From Simplicispira psychrophila DSM 11588 (GTDB lineage Bacteria > Pseudomonadota > Gammaproteobacteria > Burkholderiales > Burkholderiaceae_C), in NCBI RefSeq assembly GCF_000688255.1, contig NZ_JHYS01000012.1, forward strand, positions 35,074 to 99,073: a stretch of DNA of 64,000 nt. The letters are read 5' to 3'. The notes under the pieces are model-generated. The model worked only from the letters and a program-made list of their open reading frames with translations, was not told where the DNA came from and did not search any database. The position numbers were made by a program, and so were the translations under genes. Positions 40,874 through 48,536 of this stretch are shown in pieces; positions within the stretch are counted from its first letter, which is position 1, and each line of letters opens with the position of its first letter.

Positions 40874-42136
40874 TTAATCCCCGGCGCAGGCCAGCCCCGA
40901 CGCCACGCCGCCAAACAAATCGCCCTCGATTTGCGGCGTATCGGGAAAGGCCTGTTGAAACGCCCGGCGCAGCGGTCGCAGCGCCGATGAGCCGCCGGTC
41001 AGGTAAATGGCATCGACGCTTTTGCCCTGCGCTGACAAGCCAGCCAATTGCAGACAAGCGCGCGCACAGGCCACCACCTGCGCCAGCAGCGCTTGCAGGT
41101 CGTGCTCCATTTCATGGGGCGACAACAACCCCTGCAAATCCGGCTCCACCCAATCCAGCTGCACCGGTGTGGCGTGGCCGTGGACTGAGACACCAATCTT
41201 GGCCTGCTCCACCGCCTCGGCCACGCGGTGGCCCAAGCGCTGGTTCAACACCGCCATCAGCCGTGCGTGCAAGGCCGGTTGGCTGTAGTCGCTGCGCAAC
41301 GCTTGCGCCTCGCGCAGGGCCTGCGGCGCGTACAGCCACTGGATCAAATGCCAGGTAGACAGGTCGTGGAACACCTTGCTCGGCACCTCGCGCCCGTGCG
41401 GGCCGATGTGACCCAAGCCCAGCAACGGCATCACGCGCGCTTGGCTCAGTTTGCGGTCAAAGTCGGTGCCGCCAATGTGCACGCCGGTGGTGGCCAGCAC
41501 ATCGGCACTGCGGTCGGTCTGGCCGACGCGCTTTGGATCGAGCCGCACTACGGTGAAGTCGGACGTGCCGCCGCCAATGTCTACCACCAGCACCAGCGTT
41601 TCTTGCGTGATGCGCTGCTCGTAGTCCAGCGCGGCGGCGATCGGCTCCAACTGAAAGCTGACCTCGCCAAAGCCGGCATCGCGCGCCGCTTGGCCCAGCG
41701 CCGCCTGCGCCTGCTGGTCGCGCGCCGGGTTGTCATCGACAAAATGCACCGGTCGCCCCAGCACCACGCGCTCGGGCAGACCGCCCAGCGCTGCGCGCGC
41801 CTGCTGCGCCAGCATCTGCAAAAACAGCGCAATGATGTCTTGGTAACTCACGGCGGTGTTGTGCACCACGGTTTTGTCTTGCAGCAGCGCACTGCCGAGC
41901 AAGCTTTTCAGCGAGCGCATCAGCCGGCCCTCAGTACCGGTCAAATACTGCTCAACGGCATCGCGGCCAAAGTGGGTGCGATGGTCTTCGGTATTAAAAA
42001 ACAGCGCCGTCGGCAAGCCCGTCGCCGGGCCCTCCAGCGCCAGCAAACGCGCCGGTTCACCCCTTTGGCGCACTGCCATCGCTGAGTTGGAAGTACCAAA
42101 GTCAATGCCAAGAGTGGCGTCACGGAGAAGGGGCAT
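40874..42136 (-). CDS. yegD: Hsp70-family protein YegD
   Basis: Hsp70/actin-fold ATPase of 420 residues without a substrate-binding domain. Phosphate loop 1 GIDFGTSNSAMAV, phosphate loop 2 VVDIGGGTSDFTVV, adenosine motif YLTGGSSALRPLRRAF. The size and the presence of only the nucleotide-binding domain fit YegD, a putative chaperone of unknown client. It is convergent with rsmI. Confidence 0.92.
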   Translation of the reverse strand: MPLLRDATLGIDFGTSNSAMAVRQRGEPARLLALEGPATGLPTALFFNTEDHRTHFGRDAVEQYLTGTEGRLMRSLKSLLGSALLQDKTVVHNTAVSYQDIIALFLQMLAQQARAALGGLPERVVLGRPVHFVDDNPARDQQAQAALGQAARDAGFGEVSFQLEPIAAALDYEQRITQETLVLVVDIGGGTSDFTVVRLDPKRVGQTDRSADVLATTGVHIGGTDFDRKLSQARVMPLLGLGHIGPHGREVPSKVFHDLSTWHLIQWLYAPQALREAQALRSDYSQPALHARLMAVLNQRLGHRVAEAVEQAKIGVSVHGHATPVQLDWVEPDLQGLLSPHEMEHDLQALLAQVVACARACLQLAGLSAQGKSVDAIYLTGGSSALRPLRRAFQQAFPDTPQIEGDLFGGVASGLACAGD

Positions 42137-42155
42137 GGTGGTGATCAGAATTTAC

Positions 42156-42201
42156 GAAACAGCCGCTAGCACACTATGCACATGCGGTTGTAGCTATCAA
42201 A
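42156..42201 (-). repeat. Dispersed repeat, copy F
   Basis: On the minus strand: TTTGATAGCTACAACCGCATG, a variable middle, then GTGCTAGCGGCTGTTTC. It lies 20 bp upstream of the yegD start, in the promoter region between yegD and the RcnB-like gene. Confidence 0.6.
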
Positions 42202-42360
42202 TTTAACGTCGGATTATGCGGTGCGCAGCCGACCTGCGCGGCTATGGGCATTTGCGCGATAGCCAAGAGACCGCCAAACCGTTTGGCAATATGCGGGCAC
42301 GTCCTACAAGCTCGCGGCAGCGGCGGTGTGATGCTGATTGATACGCTTATTTCAGATTAA

Positions 42361-42945
42361 ATGAAAAACGACATGACCCGCTTTTTGCCCTTCACCACCC
42401 CGCGTCGCCTTGTCGCGCTGGCCATGGCCTCCCTTTTCCTTGTGGCCGCCCCCAGCTTTGCCAAGGACCACGACGAGGGCCACGGCCATGGAAAGCACGC
42501 GCACAAGGAAGATCAAAAGGCCCAAAAACACGCTGATAAAGCATATGCCAAGGACCAGAAAGAGGCGCGCAAGCAGGATGCAAAAGCGTACAAGCATGCT
42601 GAAAAACGCCGGCGCGAGGACATTCAACAGGGCACCTACTTTGATGACCGCCAGCGCGACTCGGTGCGCCAGTACTACACCCAGGCCTACAGCCAAGGCA
42701 GAAGGTGCCCGCCGGGACTGGTCAAAAAACACAATGGATGCATGCCTCCAGGGCAAGCCGGGAGTTGGCAAGTCGGCCAGCCAGTGCCCCGAGGCGTCAC
42801 GGTTTACGCGGTACCCCAACCGGTGGTTCGGCTGTTGCCGCCCGCACCCTACGGCTACCGCTACGCCCGCATCGGTGGCGATATGGTCTTGGTCCAGCAA
42901 CAAAACAACCTGATCGTCGACATCATCAATGGGTTGCTGGACTGA
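42361..42945 (+). CDS. RcnB-like secreted protein
   Basis: Exported protein of 194 residues: signal peptide (cleaved after SFA, about residue 34), a His/Lys/Asp-rich low-complexity segment ([17 protein letters not shown]), and a C-terminal RcnB-like module ending [19 protein letters not shown]. RcnB-type proteins act in nickel/cobalt homeostasis in the periplasm, and the His-rich part could bind metal. ATG 42361 or 42373 could be the start; neither has a clear ribosome-binding site. Standalone gene, function inferred only. Confidence 0.75.
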   Translation: MKNDMTRFLPFTTPRRLVALAMASLFLVAAPSFAKDHDEGHGHGKHAHKEDQKAQKHADKAYAKDQKEARKQDAKAYKHAEKRRREDIQQGTYFDDRQRDSVRQYYTQAYSQGRRCPPGLVKKHNGCMPPGQAGSWQVGQPVPRGVTVYAVPQPVVRLLPPAPYGYRYARIGGDMVLVQQQNNLIVDIINGLLD

Positions 42946-43086
42946 GGCGATGGCGCCGCTGCATCTTCGGCAGGCAGGTCTGCTCGCATCGCGGCGTTAT
43001 TGCCTACTCAACCACCGCTGTGCTTGGCTTCTCGTCAACGCAAGGCGGGCATTTGCGTCCTACACAATTTTCGATGGGAGTTAAAA

Positions 43087-44487
43087 ATGAGAGCAATCAG
43101 CAGGGCAGCCTTGGTCACCATGGTGCTGGCAGTGGCAGCACAGGCCCACGCGGAGGTCACTTTTTACCAAGACGAGGGTTTTCAGGGCCGTGCATTCACC
43201 TCAGACAAGCACATCGCCAACTTGGAGCGTTTTGGCTTCAATGATCGCGCCTCCTCCGTCACGGTGACGGGCGAGCGATGGGAGGTGTGTGAAGACGCGC
43301 GTTTCAGGGGCCGCTGTGTGGTGCTGCGCCCCGGGCCGTACTCGAATCTGGCGGCGATGGGCCTCGATGATGGCATTTCATCGGCACGCGCCATCAGCCG
43401 CGACGAGCGCGTCGACAAGCGGCGCTATGCGCCAACCCCGGTCGCCGCAAAAATCACTTTTTACGAAGGTGAAAGGTTCGGCGGACGCTCGTTTACGACA
43501 GACACCTTGGTCGAGGACTTCCGCCGCCAAGGCTTTAATGACCGGGTTTCTTCACTGGTAGTGAACGGCCCGGACCCGTGGGAGGCTTGCGAAGATGTGC
43601 GCTTCAACGGCCGTTGCGTCGTTTTGCGCCCCGGCGAATATCCGACCCTGCGCGGTACCAACTTGAACGACCGCATTTCCTCGGTCCGCAACACCGCCGC
43701 AAAGGCGCCAACGCCGGCACCGGCACCGGCCACGGCGCAAATCGCTTTTTTCGAGCAAGAAGGTTTTGCGGGCCGCGCATTTACCACCGACAAGTCCATT
43801 GAAAATCTGAATAGAAACGGTTTTAACGACCGCGCGTCCTCGGCGGTGGTAGTGGGCAACCGACCGTGGGAAGTGTGCGATGACAACCGCTTTAACGGTC
43901 GCTGCATGGTGTTGCGACCGGGCCAGTACCCCTCTCTGGCGGCCATGGGGATGAACAACCGCATTTCATCGGTGCGAGAGATCGACCGCAATGCGCGTAT
44001 TGACGAGCGGCGTTATGCACCCGTAGGACTGGCGACGCCGGACTACCGCAGCCGCAAGGAAGAGCGGCTGTTTGAGGTGGACGTCACCTCCGTGCGTGCT
44101 GTGGTCGGCACACCCGAGAAGCGTTGCTGGATCGAACGCGAGCAAGCACCGCAAGACCAAAACCAGGTGAATGCGCCCGCAGCCGTGCTGGGGGCGTTGC
44201 TGGGCGGCGTCCTGGGCCACCAGGTGGGCGGCGGCAGCGGCAAGGACATTGCTACCGCCGGCGCCGCTATCGCCGGTGCGGTGCTGGGCTCCAAAGTGGG
44301 CAATAACGCCGGCGGCGCACAGGTCGCCATGCAAGACGTGCAGCGCTGTGAAGACGTGCCCCGCCAAGCCCGCACCGAGTTTTGGGATGTGACCTATACG
44401 TTCCGCGGCCAAGAGCATCGCGTCCAAATGGCCTCCCCGCCCGGGCGCACCATCACCGTGAACGCGCAAGGCGAGCCGCGCACTTGA
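43087..44487 (+). CDS. Triple beta/gamma-crystallin protein with glycine-zipper C-terminus
   Basis: Secreted protein of 466 residues. A signal peptide (about 1-22, cleaved AHA) is followed by three tandem modules of about 80 residues beginning VTFYQDEGFQGRAFTSD, ITFYEGERFGGRSFTTD and IAFFEQEGFAGRAFTTD. Each ends in VVLRPG(P/E)Y or MVLRPGQY and a DxxISS(A/V)R turn, the Greek-key pair of beta/gamma-crystallins. A C-terminal region carries VNAPAAVLGALLGGVLGHQVGGGS-type glycine zippers (a 2TM Gly-zipper domain). GGGAG precedes the ATG. These proteins usually bind calcium or stabilise; the role here is unknown. Confidence 0.87.
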   Translation: MRAISRAALVTMVLAVAAQAHAEVTFYQDEGFQGRAFTSDKHIANLERFGFNDRASSVTVTGERWEVCEDARFRGRCVVLRPGPYSNLAAMGLDDGISSARAISRDERVDKRRYAPTPVAAKITFYEGERFGGRSFTTDTLVEDFRRQGFNDRVSSLVVNGPDPWEACEDVRFNGRCVVLRPGEYPTLRGTNLNDRISSVRNTAAKAPTPAPAPATAQIAFFEQEGFAGRAFTTDKSIENLNRNGFNDRASSAVVVGNRPWEVCDDNRFNGRCMVLRPGQYPSLAAMGMNNRISSVREIDRNARIDERRYAPVGLATPDYRSRKEERLFEVDVTSVRAVVGTPEKRCWIEREQAPQDQNQVNAPAAVLGALLGGVLGHQVGGGSGKDIATAGAAIAGAVLGSKVGNNAGGAQVAMQDVQRCEDVPRQARTEFWDVTYTFRGQEHRVQMASPPGRTITVNAQGEPRT

Positions 44488-44597
44488 ACGGACGTTGTGT
44501 CGAAATTCCCGCTTGCATCGCCCTATGGAGGGGGAATGCAGGTGGGACTTCCCTCAACGCAGGGGCATCCGTCTTACGGCCCTCTGTGCACCCCAGA

Positions 44598-44628
44598 AAC
44601 ACAAAAGCCCATCGCAGTGGATGGGCTA
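44598..44628 (-). terminator. Intrinsic terminator of tRNA-Gly
   Basis: Minus-strand hairpin AGCCCATC-CACTGC-GATGGGCT followed by TTTGTGTTTC, 20 bp after the tRNA-Gly 3' end. Confidence 0.8.
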
Positions 44629-44646
44629 AGTGCATATTGGGCCATA

Positions 44647-44722
44647 TGGAGCGGGAAAAGAGGCTCGAACTCTCGACCTATACCTTGGCAAGGTATCGCT
44701 CTACCAACTGAGCTATTCCCGC
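44647..44722 (-). tRNA. glyV: tRNA-Gly (GCC)
   Basis: Standard 76-nt cloverleaf with encoded CCA. The acceptor stem GCGGGAA pairs with TTCCCGC, and the anticodon loop TTGCCAA reads GCC. The D-arm GCTCAGTTGGTAGAGC and T-loop TTCGAGC are intact. The gene symbol is by convention only. Confidence 0.97.
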
Positions 44723-44730
44723 ACATGGTC

Positions 44731-44759
44731 CAAAGAAAAACCCATCACGAGGATGGGTT
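44731..44759 (-). terminator. Intrinsic terminator of tRNA-Phe
   Basis: Minus-strand hairpin ACCCATC-CTCGT-GATGGGT followed by TTTTTCTTTG, located between the tRNA-Phe and tRNA-Gly genes. It shares the CCATC/GATGGG stem with the tRNA-Gly terminator. Confidence 0.8.
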
Positions 44760-44767
44760 CATCAATT

Positions 44768-44843
44768 TGGTGGCCTGGGACGGAATCGAACCGCCGACAC
44801 AAGGATTTTCAATCCTCTGCTCTACCGACTGAGCTACCGGGCC
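44768..44843 (-). tRNA. pheT: tRNA-Phe (GAA)
   Basis: 76-nt cloverleaf with encoded CCA. The anticodon loop TTGAAAA reads GAA. The acceptor strand GGCCCGG faces CCAGGCC, giving a C5-A68 mismatch; a G27-T43 wobble closes the anticodon stem and G50-T64 is in the T-stem. T-loop TTCGATT and D-arm are intact. The symbol is by convention only. Confidence 0.95.
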
Positions 44844-44892
44844 TAAGCTTTAAATTATAGCAAGAAAATTTGCCGAAAAACTCAAATATCCA

Positions 44893-45570
44893 TTAATTGC
44901 GTTTGCTGCGCCCCAGATCGACGCCCAGTTGGCGCAGCTTGCGGTACAGGTGGGTGCGCTCCAGACCAGTTTTTTCTGCCACGCGGGTCATGGAGCCGCC
45001 TTCGCGCGCCAAGTGGAACTCGAAATAGGCTTTTTCAAACGTATCCCGTGCCTCGCGCAGCGGGCGATCCAGGTCAAAGTCTTGGCGTGCGTGGGGTCCC
45101 GAGTTCGGCGCTGGCGCCAAGGGGGGCGCCAAGGCCGGTACCGCCGCGCCCTCGAACTCCGCCGACTGCGTCGCTACCGCGCGGGGCGGCGCCAACGAAC
45201 GCTGCGCATGGCGGGCCAAACCTTGCTCAACGGCTTTGAGCAGTTTTTGGAGGGTAATGGGTTTTTCGAGGAAAGAAAACGCACCGATGCGCGTGGCATC
45301 CACGGCGGTATCGATGGTGGCGTGGCCACTCATCATGATGACGGGCATGGTGAGCAAGCCACTCGTCGCCCATTCCTTGAGGAGCGAAATGCCGTCCGTG
45401 TCGGGCATCCAGATGTCCAGCAGCACCAAGTCGTAGCTGGCGCTGGTGCGGGCCACGCGTGCCTGGGTGGCGTTCTCCGCCAGGTCCACGCTGTGCCCTT
45501 CGTCGTTCAGGATTTCAGAGAGCAGGTCACGAATGCCCTGTTCATCGTCCACCACCAATATGTTTGCCAT
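44893..45570 (-). CDS. ntrX: NtrX-like response regulator lacking the AAA+ domain
   Basis: Response regulator of 225 residues: receiver domain (about 1-120; acidic DDE, phosphoacceptor Asp in LVLLDIWMPDTDG, Lys in FLEKPIT), an Ala/Pro linker (about 130-165) and a Fis-type HTH (about 175-220; MTRVAEKTGLERTHLYRKLRQLG). The sigma-54 AAA+ domain of classical NtrX (about 450 residues) is absent, while receiver and DNA-binding parts are intact, so it is a short form and not a broken gene. It is 36 bp downstream of the NtrY-like kinase and ends 49 bp from tRNA-Phe. Confidence 0.88.
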   Translation of the reverse strand: MANILVVDDEQGIRDLLSEILNDEGHSVDLAENATQARVARTSASYDLVLLDIWMPDTDGISLLKEWATSGLLTMPVIMMSGHATIDTAVDATRIGAFSFLEKPITLQKLLKAVEQGLARHAQRSLAPPRAVATQSAEFEGAAVPALAPPLAPAPNSGPHARQDFDLDRPLREARDTFEKAYFEFHLAREGGSMTRVAEKTGLERTHLYRKLRQLGVDLGRSKRN

Positions 45571-45606
45571 GTATGAAGTGCCTTGAAACTGCAATGCACG
45601 GTGTTG

Positions 45607-47877
45607 TCAAAACACCACCGTGTCCCCAGTGGCGAATGATAGCGACACTTGCGCGCCGCGCACCACACCGCCTTCCACACGGTTGGCCAGATCGACGCGC
45701 GCGCCGTGCTCATCAGCGATTTTTTTGACTACTGCCAATCCCAGGCCCGTACCCCGGGCCTTGGTGGTGACGTAGGGCTCAAAAGCGCGCTGCAGGATGT
45801 GCGGCGGAAAGCCGCTGCCACTGTCGCTGATGCACAAGCGCACGCGCCGCGTGGCGGCACTCCAGTGCGTGCTGATATGCACGGCGGGCAGCACGGCCCC
45901 TGTGGCCACATCCGCTGGCACCGGGGCCGTGGCATCCTGGGCGTTTTGCACCAAGTTGTGCACCACCTGGCGCAATTGCTGGGCATCGCCATGGATGGAT
46001 GGGCAGTGGGGGTCAAGTTCGGCCACCACCGGCACGCTGGCGTTGTCGGACTCGTACAGGTGCAGTACATCCGAGACCAGTGCATTCAGATCCAGCGGCA
46101 GCAGCTCCGCCGCCGGCAGACGGGCGTAATCGCGGAATTCATTGACCAAGCGCTTCATGGCCTCGACCTGATCGACGATGGTCTTGACAGATTTAGTCAG
46201 CAGTGCCTGCTCCGGTACCAGCAGCTTGCCGGTGAGCTTCATTTCCAGCCGCTCGGCGGACAGTTGAATGGGGGTCAGCGGGTTCTTGATTTCATGCGCT
46301 AGGCGCCGCGCTACTTCGCCCCAGGCCTGGGCGCGCTGGGCCGAGACCATTTCAGAGACGTCGTCAAATACCAGCAGTCGAGCGGCATCGGGCAATTCGG
46401 CGCCGCGCGCTACCAGACTGGTGGCATGGTGGGCCACGCCGCTGGGCGAAGCGTGCAATTCAAACGCCTGCTGCCAATGGTCGAGGCCATGGTGCCCGTT
46501 GTGTGCCAGGAAAGCATCGAACTGGCGCTGCACGGCGTCGGCAAAATCGGCCAGCCCGGGCACCTGGGCTAGCGGGAGCCCTTCGTAGGCAGCCATGGGG
46601 ACGCGCAGGATGCGCGTGGCGCCGGGGTTGCAGGTGCGCACCACGCCCTGCGCGTCCAGCACGATGACGCCGGCGGTGAGGTTGTCTAGGATGGTTTGCA
46701 GGCGCTCACGCCCGGCGTCCAGCGCCGCCATGCTGACCTCCACTGCCTGGCGGGCCTCGGCCAGTTGCTCGGTCATGAGGGCAAAGGAGCGCGTCAGGCC
46801 ATCGAGTTCGTCCTTGCCTTGCAGCGCCTCCTTGGGGCTGAGGTTGCCGGCAGCGACTTCGCGCACGCCTTCGGCCAGCACCAGCAGCGGGCGCGCCAGC
46901 TGCCGGCCCAGCAGCACGGCCAGCAGTACGGCGGTAAACACCGCCAGAAACAGGCTCAGGGTGAGCGTGCCGATGTACATGCGCCGCAGGCCGTCGCGTG
47001 CCAAGGCACGCTCCTGGTATTCGCGGTTGGCCTCTTGTACCGCAATAGCGTTGGCCACCAGCACCGGCGGTAGCGCTAGCGTGACTTGCAGAAAGCGTGC
47101 TTCATCGAACATGTCCAGGCTGGCGTTGGGCACTAGAGCGATGGCCTTGACGCGCGCATCCTTGATGGGCTGCGGTGCGTCAAGGTCATCCAGCCCTTCA
47201 ATCAGCGCAATCGCACCTTGCTCGCGGGCAGCGCGCAGTTGCTGGGTGGACAGGCGTTCCGGGTGCAGGCTAAAGCGCGATTGGCCGACGCTGGCAAGCA
47301 GTTGGCCAGAACCGCTCCACAGCACCACGTCGGTAGCACCGAGCTGGTCGCGGATGCGCTCTAACACCAGACCGGCGGCGGCGTTGGGCACCTGCGCCAG
47401 TTGCGCGCTGGCGCTGCGCGTGCGTGCAGCAGCTTCGCTGTTTTGAGATTCAAGCGTGACGCGTGCCAAGCTCACGCCGGCGCTGAGGGCGCCTTCAACG
47501 CGCACATCAAACCAGCTCTCGATAGAGCGCGAGACAAACTGGTAGGAGACGACATAAATCAGCACCCCCGGCACCAGCCCGACCAAGGCAAAAATGGCCG
47601 CCAGCTTGACCAGCAAACGGCTGCCAAAGCGCTTGCGCCGCAGCCGCGTGGCCAAACGCACCGCCACCCACACCAGCACGGCAAACAGCAGTAGCGCCAC
47701 CACCACATTGACGCCAAACAGCCAAGCGTAATTGCGCTCATACAAGGCCCGGTTGTTGGTGGCCAGGGTCAGCAAAAACATCAGCACCAGCCCGATGGCC
47801 ACCATGATGGCGCCGCCCACGCCCATGGCCCAGCGCGCTGCGCGGGCACGCCGCGCCGGGTCCTGCACCGGCGTCAT
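45607..47877 (-). CDS. ntrY: NtrY-family PAS sensor histidine kinase
   Basis: Membrane sensor kinase of 756 residues with about four TM helices (about 17-40, 50-72, 88-110 and 300-322), a periplasmic or membrane-embedded input region, HAMP (about 325-375) and PAS (about 395-500). HisKA has RRLAHEIKNPLTPIQLSAERL. The HATPase has NLVQNAQDA, DSGSGFPPHI and GTGLGLAVVKKI. It matches NtrY, involved in nitrogen or redox signalling. Start and DUF4390 stop overlap as ATGA. Confidence 0.92.
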   Translation of the reverse strand: MTPVQDPARRARAARWAMGVGGAIMVAIGLVLMFLLTLATNNRALYERNYAWLFGVNVVVALLLFAVLVWVAVRLATRLRRKRFGSRLLVKLAAIFALVGLVPGVLIYVVSYQFVSRSIESWFDVRVEGALSAGVSLARVTLESQNSEAAARTRSASAQLAQVPNAAAGLVLERIRDQLGATDVVLWSGSGQLLASVGQSRFSLHPERLSTQQLRAAREQGAIALIEGLDDLDAPQPIKDARVKAIALVPNASLDMFDEARFLQVTLALPPVLVANAIAVQEANREYQERALARDGLRRMYIGTLTLSLFLAVFTAVLLAVLLGRQLARPLLVLAEGVREVAAGNLSPKEALQGKDELDGLTRSFALMTEQLAEARQAVEVSMAALDAGRERLQTILDNLTAGVIVLDAQGVVRTCNPGATRILRVPMAAYEGLPLAQVPGLADFADAVQRQFDAFLAHNGHHGLDHWQQAFELHASPSGVAHHATSLVARGAELPDAARLLVFDDVSEMVSAQRAQAWGEVARRLAHEIKNPLTPIQLSAERLEMKLTGKLLVPEQALLTKSVKTIVDQVEAMKRLVNEFRDYARLPAAELLPLDLNALVSDVLHLYESDNASVPVVAELDPHCPSIHGDAQQLRQVVHNLVQNAQDATAPVPADVATGAVLPAVHISTHWSAATRRVRLCISDSGSGFPPHILQRAFEPYVTTKARGTGLGLAVVKKIADEHGARVDLANRVEGGVVRGAQVSLSFATGDTVVF

Positions 47878-48536
47878 GGCGGTGGTTCCGCCACCAGCAA
47901 CTGGCTGAGCACCACCGCCAGATCCCAGCCGCTGCGGCCCAGCGCGCCAATCTGCAGGGGTCGGGGCAATTGCGACAGGTCCAGACGAAAGCTCAGTTCC
48001 ACGCGGTAGCGTGTACCGACAGCCACGGCGCCGGGCCCGGCAATTTTCCAGCGTGCAATGCGCTGCATGGCATCCAGCGCCTCAGCCAGATCGTCAAAGT
48101 TTTGTCCAAGCACCACGCCCAGACCGGTTTTTTCAAAGGGCACGGGCGAGACATTCAGGCGCCAGCGCCGCGTCAGTGGCTGGTAGCTCAGCCGCAGGTA
48201 GCGTACGGCCTGGGCCAGTTGCCGGTCAGCCCAATACCAGCGCTCGCGCGCCACCTCGGCCTCGGTGACAAAGTACATGGCCACGCCTTTGTACAGGGCA
48301 TCTTCCACCAGACTGGGCAATTCGAGGTGCAACGCAGCGTTCAGGTACACCCCGTCGTCAGTGCGTTCGAGTTGCATCGTGCTATCCAGCGGCTGGGAGG
48401 CCGCCTCCTGGGCGCGCGCCAGCGTCGGCCACGCCATGCAGCAGCACAGCAGCAAGGTGGCCACCAGCGCTGCCCAACCGCGCACCCAGTGCAGGTCAGG
48501 GCGCTGTTTTTTGCAGCAGGGCGTAGAAGAATCCAT
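47874..48536 (-). CDS. DUF4390 domain protein
   Basis: Exported or membrane-anchored protein of 220 residues: a Cys/basic N-terminus, one TM segment (about 20-38, WAALVATLLLCCCMAW), then the DUF4390 domain (about 55-215; VYLNAALHLELPSLVEDALYKGVAMYF, YRVELSFRLDLSQLPRPLQIGAL). Its genes regularly sit between rsmB and ntrY in Betaproteobacteria. The function is unknown. The start at ATG 48536 overlaps rsmB by 41 bp. Confidence 0.85.
   Translation of the reverse strand: MDSSTPCCKKQRPDLHWVRGWAALVATLLLCCCMAWPTLARAQEAASQPLDSTMQLERTDDGVYLNAALHLELPSLVEDALYKGVAMYFVTEAEVARERWYWADRQLAQAVRYLRLSYQPLTRRWRLNVSPVPFEKTGLGVVLGQNFDDLAEALDAMQRIARWKIAGPGAVAVGTRYRVELSFRLDLSQLPRPLQIGALGRSGWDLAVVLSQLLVAEPPP

Noticed and set aside
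44893..45570. ntrX as a pseudogene truncated by deletion
   Set aside because: Receiver and HTH are complete and in frame with a plausible linker, and the short form is compatible with a functional regulator.
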